Source: Yinghuangia soli (lineage in GTDB: Bacteria > Actinomycetota > Actinomycetes > Streptomycetales > Streptomycetaceae). From it: a DNA stretch of 64,000 nucleotides. Both the position numbers and the translations under genes were made by a program. The stretch is from positions 62,001 to 126,000 of the forward strand of contig NZ_JAKFHA010000005.1 of the NCBI RefSeq assembly GCF_021502675.1, given 5' to 3'. Under the pieces are notes generated by a model. It saw nothing but the letters and a program-made list of their open reading frames with translations, did not search any database and had not been told where the DNA came from. Shown in pieces: positions 47,024 through 54,859 of this stretch; positions within the stretch are counted from its first letter, which is position 1; every line of letters starts with the position of its first letter.

Positions 47024-48142
47024 GTGGCTGAGGCCCACGAAACAGAGCCGGTACCAAGCAAGTTCAGCCGCCGCGTCGTGGCGTTCACGGTCGCGGCGGT
47101 GGTGGCCGTCGTGGGCGGTACTGCTGGTGCCGTGGTGCTCTTCGACGACGATGGCGGCCGAGGACAGAGCGCAGGGCAGGGCAGCGACGCCACGGTCCGC
47201 CCGGCCACCGGGACGCCGGCTCCGTCCGGGACGCCCGGGGCCGGTTCAGGCGCACCGGCGCCCGCTGCACGGGTTGCGCTGGACTGCCCGGCAGCCGCGC
47301 CCGCGCCCGGGCCGATCGACCCGCGGGCGACGACCGGGGACGGGCACACGTTGGCGCCCGGCGCGCTGGCGGTGCGGATCTGCTCGGGGGAGTTCAGCCG
47401 CGAAGGCAACGTCATGAAACCCGAGGTGCCGTGGCCGACCACCCTGTACCGGGACGTCGAGGCGTTCATCGCCGCGGTCAACGGGCTGAGCGCCGGGGAA
47501 TCCACAGGCGTGTGCCCCCTCGACGCCCGGCCTGACGTCCCTCTGGAGGTCCTCTACCCGGACGGCGTCCGGGTGTCGGTCCCGCTGAACCTGAGCGGGT
47601 GCGGAGAGCTCCGGATCGGCGACACGACCTACCGCAACGCGCGCCAGTTGTCCGGGATCATGTTCCGCCTCCTGGAGCAGCAGCGCATCACCGACCCGCC
47701 GGTACCCGCGCCGGGGCCGCCGACCTGCTCGGCAGCCGCGCCGACCGGCGACTTCGCCACGACCAGGGACGCGATGGTCGGCTCCGACCAGGCCATCCCG
47801 TACCCGTCGGCGGCACTGACCGTCTGCCGGTACGAGGCCGGCGCGGACGGTACGCGCGTGCTGGTCGGCAGCCAGGACCGCACCGCGGACGCCGCCGATA
47901 TCCAGGCCCGCGTCAACGCCCTGGCGCCCACCGGGCCGCCGTACAACCGGTTCGCCTGCCGTTGGAACGACCCCGGGCCGATCGTGGCCCTGCACTTCGC
48001 GGACGTCGCGGGCGGCCAGTACCGGGTAGTCGTGCACGGCGGCCCGCCCGCATGCCTGGCCATGATGCAGAGCTCGCCGCGCTTCGGCGGCCAGAGTGCC
48101 GTCGACCCGCCCCAGGAGCTGCTGGCTCTGCTCGGCCTCTGA
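47024..48142 (+). CDS. Membrane-anchored secreted protein, tandem paralogue 2
   Basis: A 372-aa protein that matches the previous one along its whole length, starting VAEAHETEPVPSKFSRR, with the same helix, Cys positions and closing SAVDPPQELLALLGL. Between the membrane helix and the body it has an extra Ser/Thr/Pro/Gly-rich linker of about 30 residues. The repeated 45-bp sequence before both starts (GTCGAACGGCAACCAG) shows that the duplication included the RBS region. The two are 68 bp apart and probably cotranscribed. Function unknown. Confidence 0.7.
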   Translation: MAEAHETEPVPSKFSRRVVAFTVAAVVAVVGGTAGAVVLFDDDGGRGQSAGQGSDATVRPATGTPAPSGTPGAGSGAPAPAARVALDCPAAAPAPGPIDPRATTGDGHTLAPGALAVRICSGEFSREGNVMKPEVPWPTTLYRDVEAFIAAVNGLSAGESTGVCPLDARPDVPLEVLYPDGVRVSVPLNLSGCGELRIGDTTYRNARQLSGIMFRLLEQQRITDPPVPAPGPPTCSAAAPTGDFATTRDAMVGSDQAIPYPSAALTVCRYEAGADGTRVLVGSQDRTADAADIQARVNALAPTGPPYNRFACRWNDPGPIVALHFADVAGGQYRVVVHGGPPACLAMMQSSPRFGGQSAVDPPQELLALLGL

Positions 48143-48307
48143 CGCCGCCGCTGAAGTCCACCCCGGCCCGCGGGTGTGTCCGGAATACGAACGGATCCGG
48201 CCGCGGGCTGGGTGCTGCGGGGTGCCGGAGGTAGATTTGCCGCAGGCCAGCCGTTCCGCCCGACCGGTCCGGCCTGCGCGTTTCCCCTGGCAAGCGAGGA
48301 GAGTCCG

Positions 48308-48898
48308 ATGTCCCTGCTCACCGTGTGGCCCGAGGCCGACGGCACGGCTCCGGTGCTGCGCACCGCCGAGCCGTCCGCGATCGCCGAGGCGCTGGCGCCG
48401 ATCGGCGTGCGCTACGAGCAGTGGACCGCGGACCAGGAGCTCGCGCCCGGGGCCGGCCAGGACGAGGTCATCGCCGCGTACCGCACCGAGGTCGACCGCA
48501 TCACCGCGGCCGAGGGCTACATCCTGGTGGACGTCATCCGCCTGCAGCCGTCCGACGACCCCGAGTGGCCGGCCAAGGCCGCGGCCGCGCGGCAGAAGTT
48601 CCTGTCCGAGCACACCCACGACGACGACGAGGTGCGCTTCTTCGTCGAGGGCGCGGGCATCTTCTACCTGCACGTCGACGGCAAGGTGTACGCGGTGCTG
48701 TGCGAGGCGGGCGACCTGCTCTCGGTGCCGAAGGGCATCACGCACTGGTTCGACATGGGCGCCGAGCCGTCGGTCGCCGCGATCCGCTTCTTCCACGACG
48801 AGGACGGCTGGGTCGGGGACTTCACCGGCAGCGGGATCTCCACGCGCTTCCCGGACTTCGACGCCATCTGGGCCGGCTACACGGAGTCCGCCGCGTGA
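48308..48898 (+). CDS. mtnD: Acireductone dioxygenase
   Basis: A 196-aa cupin of the methionine salvage pathway. Metal ligands are H102, H104, E108 ([12 protein letters not shown]) and H146 (GITHWF). It oxidises the acireductone made from 5-methylthioribose to 2-keto-4-methylthiobutyrate and formate (with Fe) or to methylthiopropionate, CO and formate (with Ni). The ATG has GCGAGGAGAGT upstream. It overlaps the next gene by 4 bp. The methylthioribulose-1-phosphate dehydratase gene (mtnB), often adjacent, is not in the window. Confidence 0.9.
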   Translation: MSLLTVWPEADGTAPVLRTAEPSAIAEALAPIGVRYEQWTADQELAPGAGQDEVIAAYRTEVDRITAAEGYILVDVIRLQPSDDPEWPAKAAAARQKFLSEHTHDDDEVRFFVEGAGIFYLHVDGKVYAVLCEAGDLLSVPKGITHWFDMGAEPSVAAIRFFHDEDGWVGDFTGSGISTRFPDFDAIWAGYTESAA

Positions 48899-49632
48899 CC
48901 GCCTCCCGCACGACCGCACCGGTGCACGTCGTGGTGGACATCGAGGGCACGACCAGTGCCACCGGATTCATCACCGAACAGCTCTACCCGTACTCCCGCA
49001 AGCATTTCGCGCAGCTGCTCGACACCCGCGGCACCGAGCCGGACGTCGCCCGGGCGGCGGCCGCGGTCCGCGAGCTGATCGGCGAGCCGGAGGCCGGCAC
49101 GGAGCGCATCGTCGAGGCGCTGAACGGCTGGCTGGACCGCGACGAGAAGGTCACTCCGCTCAAGACGCTGCAGGGCGTCATCTGGGCCGAGGGCTTCGCC
49201 TCCGGGGAGCTGACCTCGCACTTCTACCCGGATGCGATCCCGGCCCTGCGCGCCTGGCACGCCGCCGGGCACACGCTGTACGTCTTCTCGTCGGGCTCGG
49301 TCTCCGCGCAGCTGGCGTGGTTCGGGCACTCGGCGGAAGGCTCGCTGCTGCCGCTGTTCTCCGGCCACTTCGACACCGAGACCGCCGGTCCCAAGAAGAT
49401 CGCCTCGTCGTACGACGCCATCGCCGCGGCGGTCGGCGAGACCGACCCGGCGCGCTTCGTGTTCCTCTCCGACCTGGTCGAGGAGCTGGACGCGGCCAAG
49501 GAGGCGGGCTGGCGGACGGTCGGCGTGCGCCGCCCCGGCGAGCCGTACTACGCGAAGGGCGTCGCCGGGCACCCGGAGACCGACTCGTTCGCCCGCATCG
49601 ACCTGAGCGGAGCGGAGCCGGTCGTCCGCTGA
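48895..49632 (+). CDS. mtnC: Enolase-phosphatase E1
   Basis: A 245-aa HAD-superfamily enzyme acting before MtnD in methionine salvage. It enolises 2,3-diketo-5-methylthiopentyl-1-phosphate and removes the phosphate. The nucleophile motif is VVDIEGTT (D15), later motifs are [12 protein letters not shown] and GPKKIASSY, and [17 protein letters not shown] closes the site. The GTG start overlaps the stop of mtnD (GTGA), so the two are translationally coupled. A strong terminator follows. Confidence 0.9.
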   Translation: MTASRTTAPVHVVVDIEGTTSATGFITEQLYPYSRKHFAQLLDTRGTEPDVARAAAAVRELIGEPEAGTERIVEALNGWLDRDEKVTPLKTLQGVIWAEGFASGELTSHFYPDAIPALRAWHAAGHTLYVFSSGSVSAQLAWFGHSAEGSLLPLFSGHFDTETAGPKKIASSYDAIAAAVGETDPARFVFLSDLVEELDAAKEAGWRTVGVRRPGEPYYAKGVAGHPETDSFARIDLSGAEPVVR

Positions 49633-49647
49633 GCCGAGGTTTTTTGC

Positions 49648-49685
49648 GACAGCCCCCGCTGATTCCGGCGGGGGCTGTCGATTTT
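49648..49685 (+). terminator. Rho-independent terminator after mtnC
   Basis: GACAGCCCCCGC (49648-49659) pairs perfectly with GCGGGGGCTGTC (49668-49679), an 8-base loop, followed by GATTTTGC. It has both a stable 12-bp stem and a T-run. Confidence 0.9.
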
Positions 49686-49761
49686 GCGCAGGGCCTTCGT
49701 ATAGGAGGTGGGACCAGCCGCCGGAGGGGCGGCCGGCCCGCCGAGTGGCGGAGGCAGCAGC

Positions 49762-50364
49762 ATGGGCAGGATCGTGGTCACCATGAGCGTGTCCCTGGAC
49801 GGTGTGATGCAGGGACTGGGCGGGCCCGACGACGAACGCGGCGGGTTCGCGCACGGCGGCTGGGGCCCGGGGTACATGGACGAAGTGATGATGTCGGTCA
49901 TGCAGCGCGGCATGGCCGCATGCCGGGCCCTGCTGTTCGGGCGCCGGACGTACGAGCACTTCGCCGGGTTCTGGCCGCACCAGACCGACGGCAACCCGTT
50001 CACCGCGAAGCTCGACGCGACGCCGAAGTACGTCGTGTCGACGACCCTGGCCGGACCGCTGCCGTGGCAGAACTCGACCGTGGTCGACGGGACCGATGCG
50101 GAGAAGGCGGCGGCCGGCCTGAAGGCCGAGGTGGACGGCGACATCGTGGTCCTCGGCAGCGGCGTCCTGGCCCGGGCGCTGGCGGCCGCCGGGCTGGTCG
50201 ACCGGTACGTGCTGTCGATCCACCCGCTCGTCCTGGGCAGCGGCACGCGGCTGTTCGCCGCGCGGGGCGCGTTCGCCCGGCTGCGGCTGGTGGAAAGCGT
50301 GCCGACGACGACCGGTGTCATCGTCGCGACGTACGACGTGCCCGGCGCACCGGCCGCGGTCTGA
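49762..50364 (+). CDS. Dihydrofolate reductase family protein
   Basis: A 200-aa DHFR-fold protein starting MGRIVVTMSVSLDGVMQGLGGPD, of the group found with ECF42 sigma genes. It has LLFGRRTYEHFAGFWP, KYVVSTTLAGPLPWQNS, GDIVVLGSGVLARALAAAGLVD and HPLVLGSGTRLF. It is the first of three cotranscribed genes, before the YCII/DGPF protein and the sigma factor. Substrate unknown. Confidence 0.85.
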   Translation: MGRIVVTMSVSLDGVMQGLGGPDDERGGFAHGGWGPGYMDEVMMSVMQRGMAACRALLFGRRTYEHFAGFWPHQTDGNPFTAKLDATPKYVVSTTLAGPLPWQNSTVVDGTDAEKAAAGLKAEVDGDIVVLGSGVLARALAAAGLVDRYVLSIHPLVLGSGTRLFAARGAFARLRLVESVPTTTGVIVATYDVPGAPAAV

Positions 50365-50407
50365 GGCCGCGGTCCGAGGCCGCACGGACGGAGAGGAGAA
50401 CGAGCCC

Positions 50408-50752
50408 GTGAAGCAGTACCTGCTCAGCATCCACCAGCCGACCGGCAGCATGCCGCCGCCCGAGTTCCTGGCCGAGGTGACGGCCGAGCTCGCGGCGCTG
50501 CGCGAGGAGTTGGCGGCGGCCGGCGCGTGGGTGTTCGGAAATGCGCTGCACGATCCCGACACCGCGACCGTCGTCCGCCCGCAGGCGCACGGCGGCGTGC
50601 TCGTCACGGACGGTCCGTACGCCGAAGGCAAGGAGCACCTCGGCGGCATCATGGTGATCGAGGTCGCCGACCTGGACGTCGCGCTGGCCTGGGCCCGCCG
50701 CTACGCGGCCGCGACCACGCTCCCCGTCGAGGTGCGGCCGTTCCGGGGGTGA
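50408..50752 (+). CDS. YCII-related / DGPF domain protein
   Basis: A 114-aa protein with the sequence VTDGPYAEGKEHLGGIMVIEV, the DGPF/YCII signature (here DGPY). It starts at GTG; its stop overlaps the start of the ECF42 sigma factor gene (GTGA). DGPF proteins are the constant companions of ECF42 sigma factors and may help them sense or control stress genes. A His or Asp in the YCII domain may be functional. Confidence 0.85.
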   Translation: MKQYLLSIHQPTGSMPPPEFLAEVTAELAALREELAAAGAWVFGNALHDPDTATVVRPQAHGGVLVTDGPYAEGKEHLGGIMVIEVADLDVALAWARRYAAATTLPVEVRPFRG

Positions 50753-52110
50753 GCGGGCCGGCCGCCCCGGGGCGGCCGTCCGCGCAGGACGTCGAGGCGG
50801 TGTTCCGCAGCGAATACGGCCGGGCGGTGGCCGTGCTGGTGCGCGCGTCCGGGGACATCGACCTCGCCGAGGACGCGGTCCAGGAGGCGTTCGCCGCCGC
50901 CGCGGAGCGCTGGCCCGCGGCCGGGCTGCCGCCCAGTCCGGCGGGGTGGATCGTGACGACGGCCCGCAACCGCATGATCGACCGGCAGCGCCGCGAGTCG
51001 ATCCGGGCGGCCCGGCAGACCGAGGCGGTGCGGTTGTACGGGGCAGGCGCACCCATGCCGGGAATGTCCGCGATGCCGGACGGCGCGGGCGGCCCGGGCG
51101 ACCGGGGCGGCCAGGCTGGCTCCCAGGACGACCCTGTCGACCCGGCTGACGCGACCGACCCGGCCGACCTGGGCGACCCGGACGGCCCGGTGCCCGACGA
51201 GCGGCTCCGGCTGATCTTCACCTGCTGCCATCCCGCGCTCGCCCCCACCGCGCAGGTGGCTCTCACGCTGCGGCTGCTCGGCGGCCTGGCGACCCCCGAG
51301 ATCGCCCGCGCGTTCCTGGTCGGCGAGGCGGCGATGGCGCAGCGGATCGTGCGGGCCAAGGCCAAGATCCGCGACGCCGGGATCCCGTACCGCGTGCCGA
51401 CCGCCGGCGAACTCCCCGAGCGGCTGCCGCCGGTGCTCGCCGTCGTCCACCTGGTCTTCAACGAGGGCTACCTGGCCGCGTCGGGGGACCGGCTGGTCCG
51501 GGACGAGCTGTGCACCGAGGCGGTCCGGCTCGGCCGGCTGCTCGCCGAGCTGATGCCCGACGAGCCCGAAGTGCTCGGCCTGCTGGCCCTGATGCTGCTC
51601 GTCCAGGCCCGGCGGCCGGCCCGGACCGCCGCCGACGGCTCGCTGGTCCGGCTGCCCGACCAGGACCGCTCGCAGTGGGACCGCGGCCTCGTCGCCGAGG
51701 GCCGAGCCCTGGTCCGGCGGTGCCTGCGCATCGACCGGCCCGGGCCGTTCCAGATCCAGGCCGCGATCAGCGCGGTGCACGCCGATGCGGTCCGCGCCGA
51801 AGACACGGACTGGCGGCAGATCGTGCAGCTGTACGACCTGCAGATGGCCCTCGCCCCCGGACCGGTCGTGGCCCTGCACCGCGCGGTCGCGGTCGCCGAA
51901 CGGGACGGCCCGCAAGCGGGACTGGACCTGGTCGACGCCCTCGACATGGACGGCAGCCACCTGTTCCACGCGGTGCGCGCCGAACTCCTCGGGCGGCTCG
52001 GGCGCCGCTCGGAGGCGGTACGGGCGTACGAGGCAGCCGAGGAGCGCGCCGCCAACACCGTGGAACGCGAACACCTCCGGGCGCGGCGCCGGGCACTCGG
52101 CGACGGCTGA
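50749..52110 (+). CDS. ECF42-type RNA polymerase sigma factor
   Basis: A 453-aa sigma factor of the ECF42 group. Region 2 is at about residues 15-85 (VEAVFRSEYGRAVAVLVRAS, AEDAVQEAFAAAAERWP, PAGWIVTTARNRMIDRQRRE). A long Asp/Pro/Gly linker follows. Region 4 is at about 165-205 (TPEIARAFLVGEAAMAQRIV). The C-terminal extension of about 200 residues with TPR-like repeats (RLPPVLAVVHLVFNEGYLAA and GPVVALHRAVAVAERDG) is typical of the group and replaces an anti-sigma factor. It is coupled to the DGPF gene. Confidence 0.9.
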   Translation: MSGPAAPGRPSAQDVEAVFRSEYGRAVAVLVRASGDIDLAEDAVQEAFAAAAERWPAAGLPPSPAGWIVTTARNRMIDRQRRESIRAARQTEAVRLYGAGAPMPGMSAMPDGAGGPGDRGGQAGSQDDPVDPADATDPADLGDPDGPVPDERLRLIFTCCHPALAPTAQVALTLRLLGGLATPEIARAFLVGEAAMAQRIVRAKAKIRDAGIPYRVPTAGELPERLPPVLAVVHLVFNEGYLAASGDRLVRDELCTEAVRLGRLLAELMPDEPEVLGLLALMLLVQARRPARTAADGSLVRLPDQDRSQWDRGLVAEGRALVRRCLRIDRPGPFQIQAAISAVHADAVRAEDTDWRQIVQLYDLQMALAPGPVVALHRAVAVAERDGPQAGLDLVDALDMDGSHLFHAVRAELLGRLGRRSEAVRAYEAAEERAANTVEREHLRARRRALGDG

Positions 52111-52197
52111 CCGCAAGGTTCATCCCGAACTACCCGGATCACACAGGATCGCGGGCATCGCCCCGGATGACGCGGACGGCCCCGGACCGCGTCGCGG

Positions 52198-53001
52198 TCA
52201 GTCGCAGAGGTGGCGGCCCAGCACCTGCGCGATGGTCTCCAACGCGCTCTGCAGTTCCAGGTGGTCGTGCGCGCCGAGGTTCGTCTCCAGGACGGGGTCG
52301 TCGCTGCGCAGCGTGGTCCAGCCCGGGGTGGGGCCGTCGTCGCCCTGCCGCTCGATGCGCACCGAGATGCGGCGGCCGTCGTCGAGGGCGAGCGCGACGT
52401 CGGCGCCGACCGCGGCGGCGCCCACGACCGAGATGTCCGGGGCGTTGAGCCGCAGCTGCTCGGCCAGTTCCCGCGGGGTGTACTGCGAGGCCCGGTACAG
52501 GTGCGCGTGGTAGAGCGCGATGCGCAGCTCGGCGGAGAGGTCGTCGATGGCCTCGGCGCGCTGCCGTGCGGAGGCGGTGCCGCCGAGCAGGGTGCTCATG
52601 TCCCGGTACACACCGCTCAGTTGCCAGGCCGCCGTGGTCAGCGGCCCGGGGGCGGTCTGTTCGACGAGCGGGGAGATGACGGCGTCGGCCTGCCGGGCCA
52701 GTTCGCGCAGGGTGTCGGCGGCGACCGCCTCGGGCTGGGGTGCGGGTGCGGCGTCAGGGTCGGCGATGTCGATGCCCTGCGCGGCCAGGTCGCCCAGCAC
52801 GACGCCGACCGGGATGCCGGCCACGTCGGAGATCTCCACGACGTTGCGGGTCCCGGTGCGCCACGCGTCCGCGACCAACTCGGCGCGCTCCGGCACCGCG
52901 GCGGCGTGGGCCTCCCCGGCCGCGGACGCGCCGTCCCAGCCCATGAGGGCGATGAGCGCCAGGATGCGGGGCGGTTCGGCGAGTTCGGCGTAGTCCGGCA
53001 T
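52198..53001 (-). CDS. Hypothetical protein
   Basis: A 267-aa mainly helical soluble protein. The centre has AADTLRELARQADAVISPLVE, and after it LGGTASARQRAEAIDDLSAELR and ASQYTPRELAEQLRLNAPDIS. The C-terminal 70 residues look like beta strands (DVALALDDGRRISVRIERQG). I find no known family signature. It is alone on the minus strand, convergent with the ECF42 gene; no operon partner. Confidence 0.6.
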   Translation of the reverse strand: MPDYAELAEPPRILALIALMGWDGASAAGEAHAAAVPERAELVADAWRTGTRNVVEISDVAGIPVGVVLGDLAAQGIDIADPDAAPAPQPEAVAADTLRELARQADAVISPLVEQTAPGPLTTAAWQLSGVYRDMSTLLGGTASARQRAEAIDDLSAELRIALYHAHLYRASQYTPRELAEQLRLNAPDISVVGAAAVGADVALALDDGRRISVRIERQGDDGPTPGWTTLRSDDPVLETNLGAHDHLELQSALETIAQVLGRHLCD

Positions 53002-53214
53002 GGGCGCCACGCTAGCCGCCGTGCGGGGCCCGGCCGGGGACGAGGCGCTCTGCCGCCCGGGATTCACCCGGTCGCGCGATCCGGTGGCGAAGGCGAGGCG
53101 GCGTGCGCTCCGGCGTACGCGACGCAACCGGCGCTCGGCGCGGCGCGGTTCGATGCAGGCGCGCGCCGCAGGTCTGCCGCAGAAGTAGTACTCCCCGGGG
53201 TGATTCGTACTCTT

Positions 53215-53233
53215 CCCTGAGTACGACTCAGGG
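53215..53233. promoter_or_regulatory. Perfect palindrome CCCTGAGT-ACG-ACTCAGGG
   Basis: Eight-base arms pair perfectly around ACG. It lies in a stretch with CTCCCCGGGG and GATTCGTACTC just upstream and GAGGACTAGGGCAGGG downstream. It is far (about 340 bp) from the next start on the plus strand and about 215 bp from the minus-strand gene start. A regulator site is likelier than a terminator, as no gene ends here. Confidence 0.45.
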
Positions 53234-53489
53234 GTCTCCCGGAGGACTAGGGCAGGGATGAGATCCCTCTTCAGGGAGGACGAATTGCCGGCGTTCTGCC
53301 GACAGACTTCTGGTGTGGACGAAACAAGGGGAACGACGGGGCGGGGCGGGACGGCAGCGGTCCCGCGGGAATGTGGCCGGGCTCACATTTTCAAGCGTCA
53401 CATTTGCTGCGCGGTTTCGGTCATATCTCCGACAGCTTCGAACGGTTCGGCCGGCTGACGCCAAGGCCGGGCCGCAGCCGGAAAAACCA

Positions 53490-53554
53490 CTACAGCCGTA
53501 GAGACGAACTCGCTACAGTCTCCGAGTCGCAGCAGGCGCCTCTACAACTGTAGT
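53490..53554 (+). promoter_or_regulatory. CTACA-TGTAG type operator sites before gtrA-like gene
   Basis: CTACAGCCGTAG (53490-53501) and the perfect palindrome CTACAACTGTAG (53542-53553) lie 18-80 bp upstream of the ATG at 53572, with a further CTACAGT half site at about 53513. The second differs by one base from the site at 45083-45094 in front of the DHFR-family gene. The last site sits next to the RBS AAGGGGAGGG, where binding would block transcription or translation. Confidence 0.5.
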
Positions 53555-53571
53555 AAAGGGGAGGGATACCG

Positions 53572-54048
53572 ATGAACCGCACCGCAGTTGCCGCGTTCAT
53601 CCGCTTCGTCGTCTGCGGCGGCGGTGTCGGTCTTCTCTCCAGCGGCGCCCTGATGCTCATGACCGGCTCGATGCCGATCGCGGCCGCGAACGCGATCGTC
53701 ACGGTCGTCTCCACGCTGCTCTGCAACGAACTGCACAGCCGGATCACCTTCCGCAAGGGACGGGCGTCCTGGCGTGTGCACCTGGAGTCCACCGGGACCG
53801 CGGTCATCGCGTACCTCTTCACCACCACCGCGATGCTGGTCCTGGACGCGGTCGCCCCGCACGCCGGAGCGCTCACCCAGCAGGCCGTGTACCTGTCCGC
53901 GTCCGCCCTGGCCGGGCTCGGCCGCTTCGTGGTCCTGCGCCTGGTGGTCTTCGGCCGCACCGCCCGCCCGGCGGTCGTACTGACCCCGGTCGGCGCCCCG
54001 CGGACCGCGGTGCTCGCCACCCGCGCCGACCTGGTGGCCGCGGCCTGA
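53572..54048 (+). CDS. GtrA family membrane protein
   Basis: A 158-aa protein with about four membrane segments: AFIRFVVCGGGVGLLSSGAL, PIAAANAIVTVVSTLLCNEL, TAVIAYLFTTTAMLVLDAV and QQAVYLSASALAGLGRFVVL. The RFVVCGG start, the NELHSRITFRKG loop and the RFVVLRLVVF last segment are typical of GtrA-like flippases of lipid-linked sugars. It may help move glycolipid precursors or cell-surface sugars. A C-terminal tail of about 25 residues is uncharged. A hairpin follows the stop. Confidence 0.85.
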   Translation: MNRTAVAAFIRFVVCGGGVGLLSSGALMLMTGSMPIAAANAIVTVVSTLLCNELHSRITFRKGRASWRVHLESTGTAVIAYLFTTTAMLVLDAVAPHAGALTQQAVYLSASALAGLGRFVVLRLVVFGRTARPAVVLTPVGAPRTAVLATRADLVAAA

Positions 54049-54083
54049 CGCACCCTCAGTCCACCTGTCCCACCCCCCAGGAG

Positions 54084-54117
54084 AAGGCCCCGAGCGATCC
54101 CCGTCGCCCGGGGCCTT
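54084..54117 (+). terminator. Hairpin after the gtrA-like gene
   Basis: AAGGCCCCG (54084-54092) pairs with CGGGGCCTT (54109-54117), with a 16-base loop that can itself pair in part. It lies between the gtrA-like gene and the convergent TetR gene. No T-run. Confidence 0.6.
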
Positions 54118-54149
54118 CCCGCGTCGTGCGTTCCGCGCCTCGCGGATTC

Positions 54150-54767
54150 TCAGGCTCCAGGGTCTTCGGCGACGACGGCGAGCGCGAAGCGGTAGGCCCG
54201 GTCCAGGTCCTCGGCGGTGCCGTACAGCTGGAAGCGCGTGTTGCCGGCGCGCAGGTACGCATCGATGCGGAACGCGTCGTCCTCGGGGGACGCGCTGCCC
54301 GCGGCCGCGAGTTCGGCCTCCAGAAGCCCGAGCCACTCGCGGGCGAGCGCGCGGACCGCCTCGGCCACCGGGCCATCGCGATGGCCGTACTCCACCGAGG
54401 TCGTGGTGATGAAGCACCCGCCGGGGAAGACCCCCGCGCGCAGGTAGGCGACCCAATTGCCGAGCAGCGCCCGGAGCCTCGGCGTGCCGGGGGCGGCCCG
54501 CCGGGCCGGGCCGATGACGTGCTCCACATACAGCACCCGGGCTTCGGCGACGGCCGCCAGCTGGATGGCCTCGCGCGTGCCGAACACCGTGAGGATGCCG
54601 CTCTTGCTGTGCCCGGTCTGCGCGGCGAGCGTGCCGACGGTGATGGCGTCCAGCCCGTGGACGGTCGCGGATCGCGCGGCATGCCGGGCGACTTCGTGCC
54701 GCGTGCGGTCCCCGCGGGCACGGCGGCCGTCGGGGCGGTCGGACGCAGCGGACGGGTCGGAGGCCAT
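54150..54767 (-). CDS. TetR-family regulator
   Basis: A 205-aa repressor. The start MASDPSAAS gives the proper domain length; starts further upstream would run into the operator. HTH: GLDAITVGTLAAQTGHSKSG followed by ILTVFGTREAIQLA. The ligand domain (YLRAGVFPGGCFITTTSVEYG, VRALAREWLGLLEAELA) is of the TetR_C_11-like form. It diverges from a dienelactone hydrolase gene; the perfect palindrome at 54816-54833 lies between them. The regulated compound is probably an aromatic or lactone. Confidence 0.9.
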   Translation of the reverse strand: MASDPSAASDRPDGRRARGDRTRHEVARHAARSATVHGLDAITVGTLAAQTGHSKSGILTVFGTREAIQLAAVAEARVLYVEHVIGPARRAAPGTPRLRALLGNWVAYLRAGVFPGGCFITTTSVEYGHRDGPVAEAVRALAREWLGLLEAELAAAGSASPEDDAFRIDAYLRAGNTRFQLYGTAEDLDRAYRFALAVVAEDPGA

Positions 54768-54815
54768 GCCGGCGATTGTATGCGACCGACCGGACGTGTA
54801 ATCTCCGCGGCAGAT

Positions 54816-54833
54816 TGCGACCGATCGGTCGCA
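54816..54833. promoter_or_regulatory. Perfect 18-bp palindrome TGCGACCGATCGGTCGCA
   Basis: The whole 18-bp sequence is self-complementary. It sits between the starts of the TetR gene (54767) and the dienelactone hydrolase gene (54860), 27 bp before the latter's ATG. A weaker copy (TGCGACCGACCGGACG) is at 54781-54796, near the TetR start. This is a textbook TetR operator arrangement, with one site on each promoter. Confidence 0.8.
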
Positions 54834-54859
54834 TAGTCTCACCGCCAAGGAGGCCGCCG

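Larger units (their letters stand above)
53002..53571. other. Long intergenic region with operator-like sites
   Basis: No convincing gene was found in these 570 bp. The region holds a perfect palindrome at 53215-53233 and, further right, the CTACA-type sites at 53490-53554 before the GtrA gene. There are A+T-richer pieces around 53180-53250 and 53380-53420. A short frame on the plus strand (about 53258-53458) lacks coding bias and I did not call it. Confidence 0.6.

Noticed and set aside
48143-48307. SAM or similar riboswitch before the methionine salvage genes
   Set aside because: The leader has GC-rich pairing segments, but I could not match the core of any known SAM, SAH or MTA-related riboswitch.
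53258-53458. Short open frame on the plus strand in the long intergenic region
   Set aside because: It has no GC-rich third-position pattern, no good RBS and its product has no recognisable feature; coding seems unlikely.
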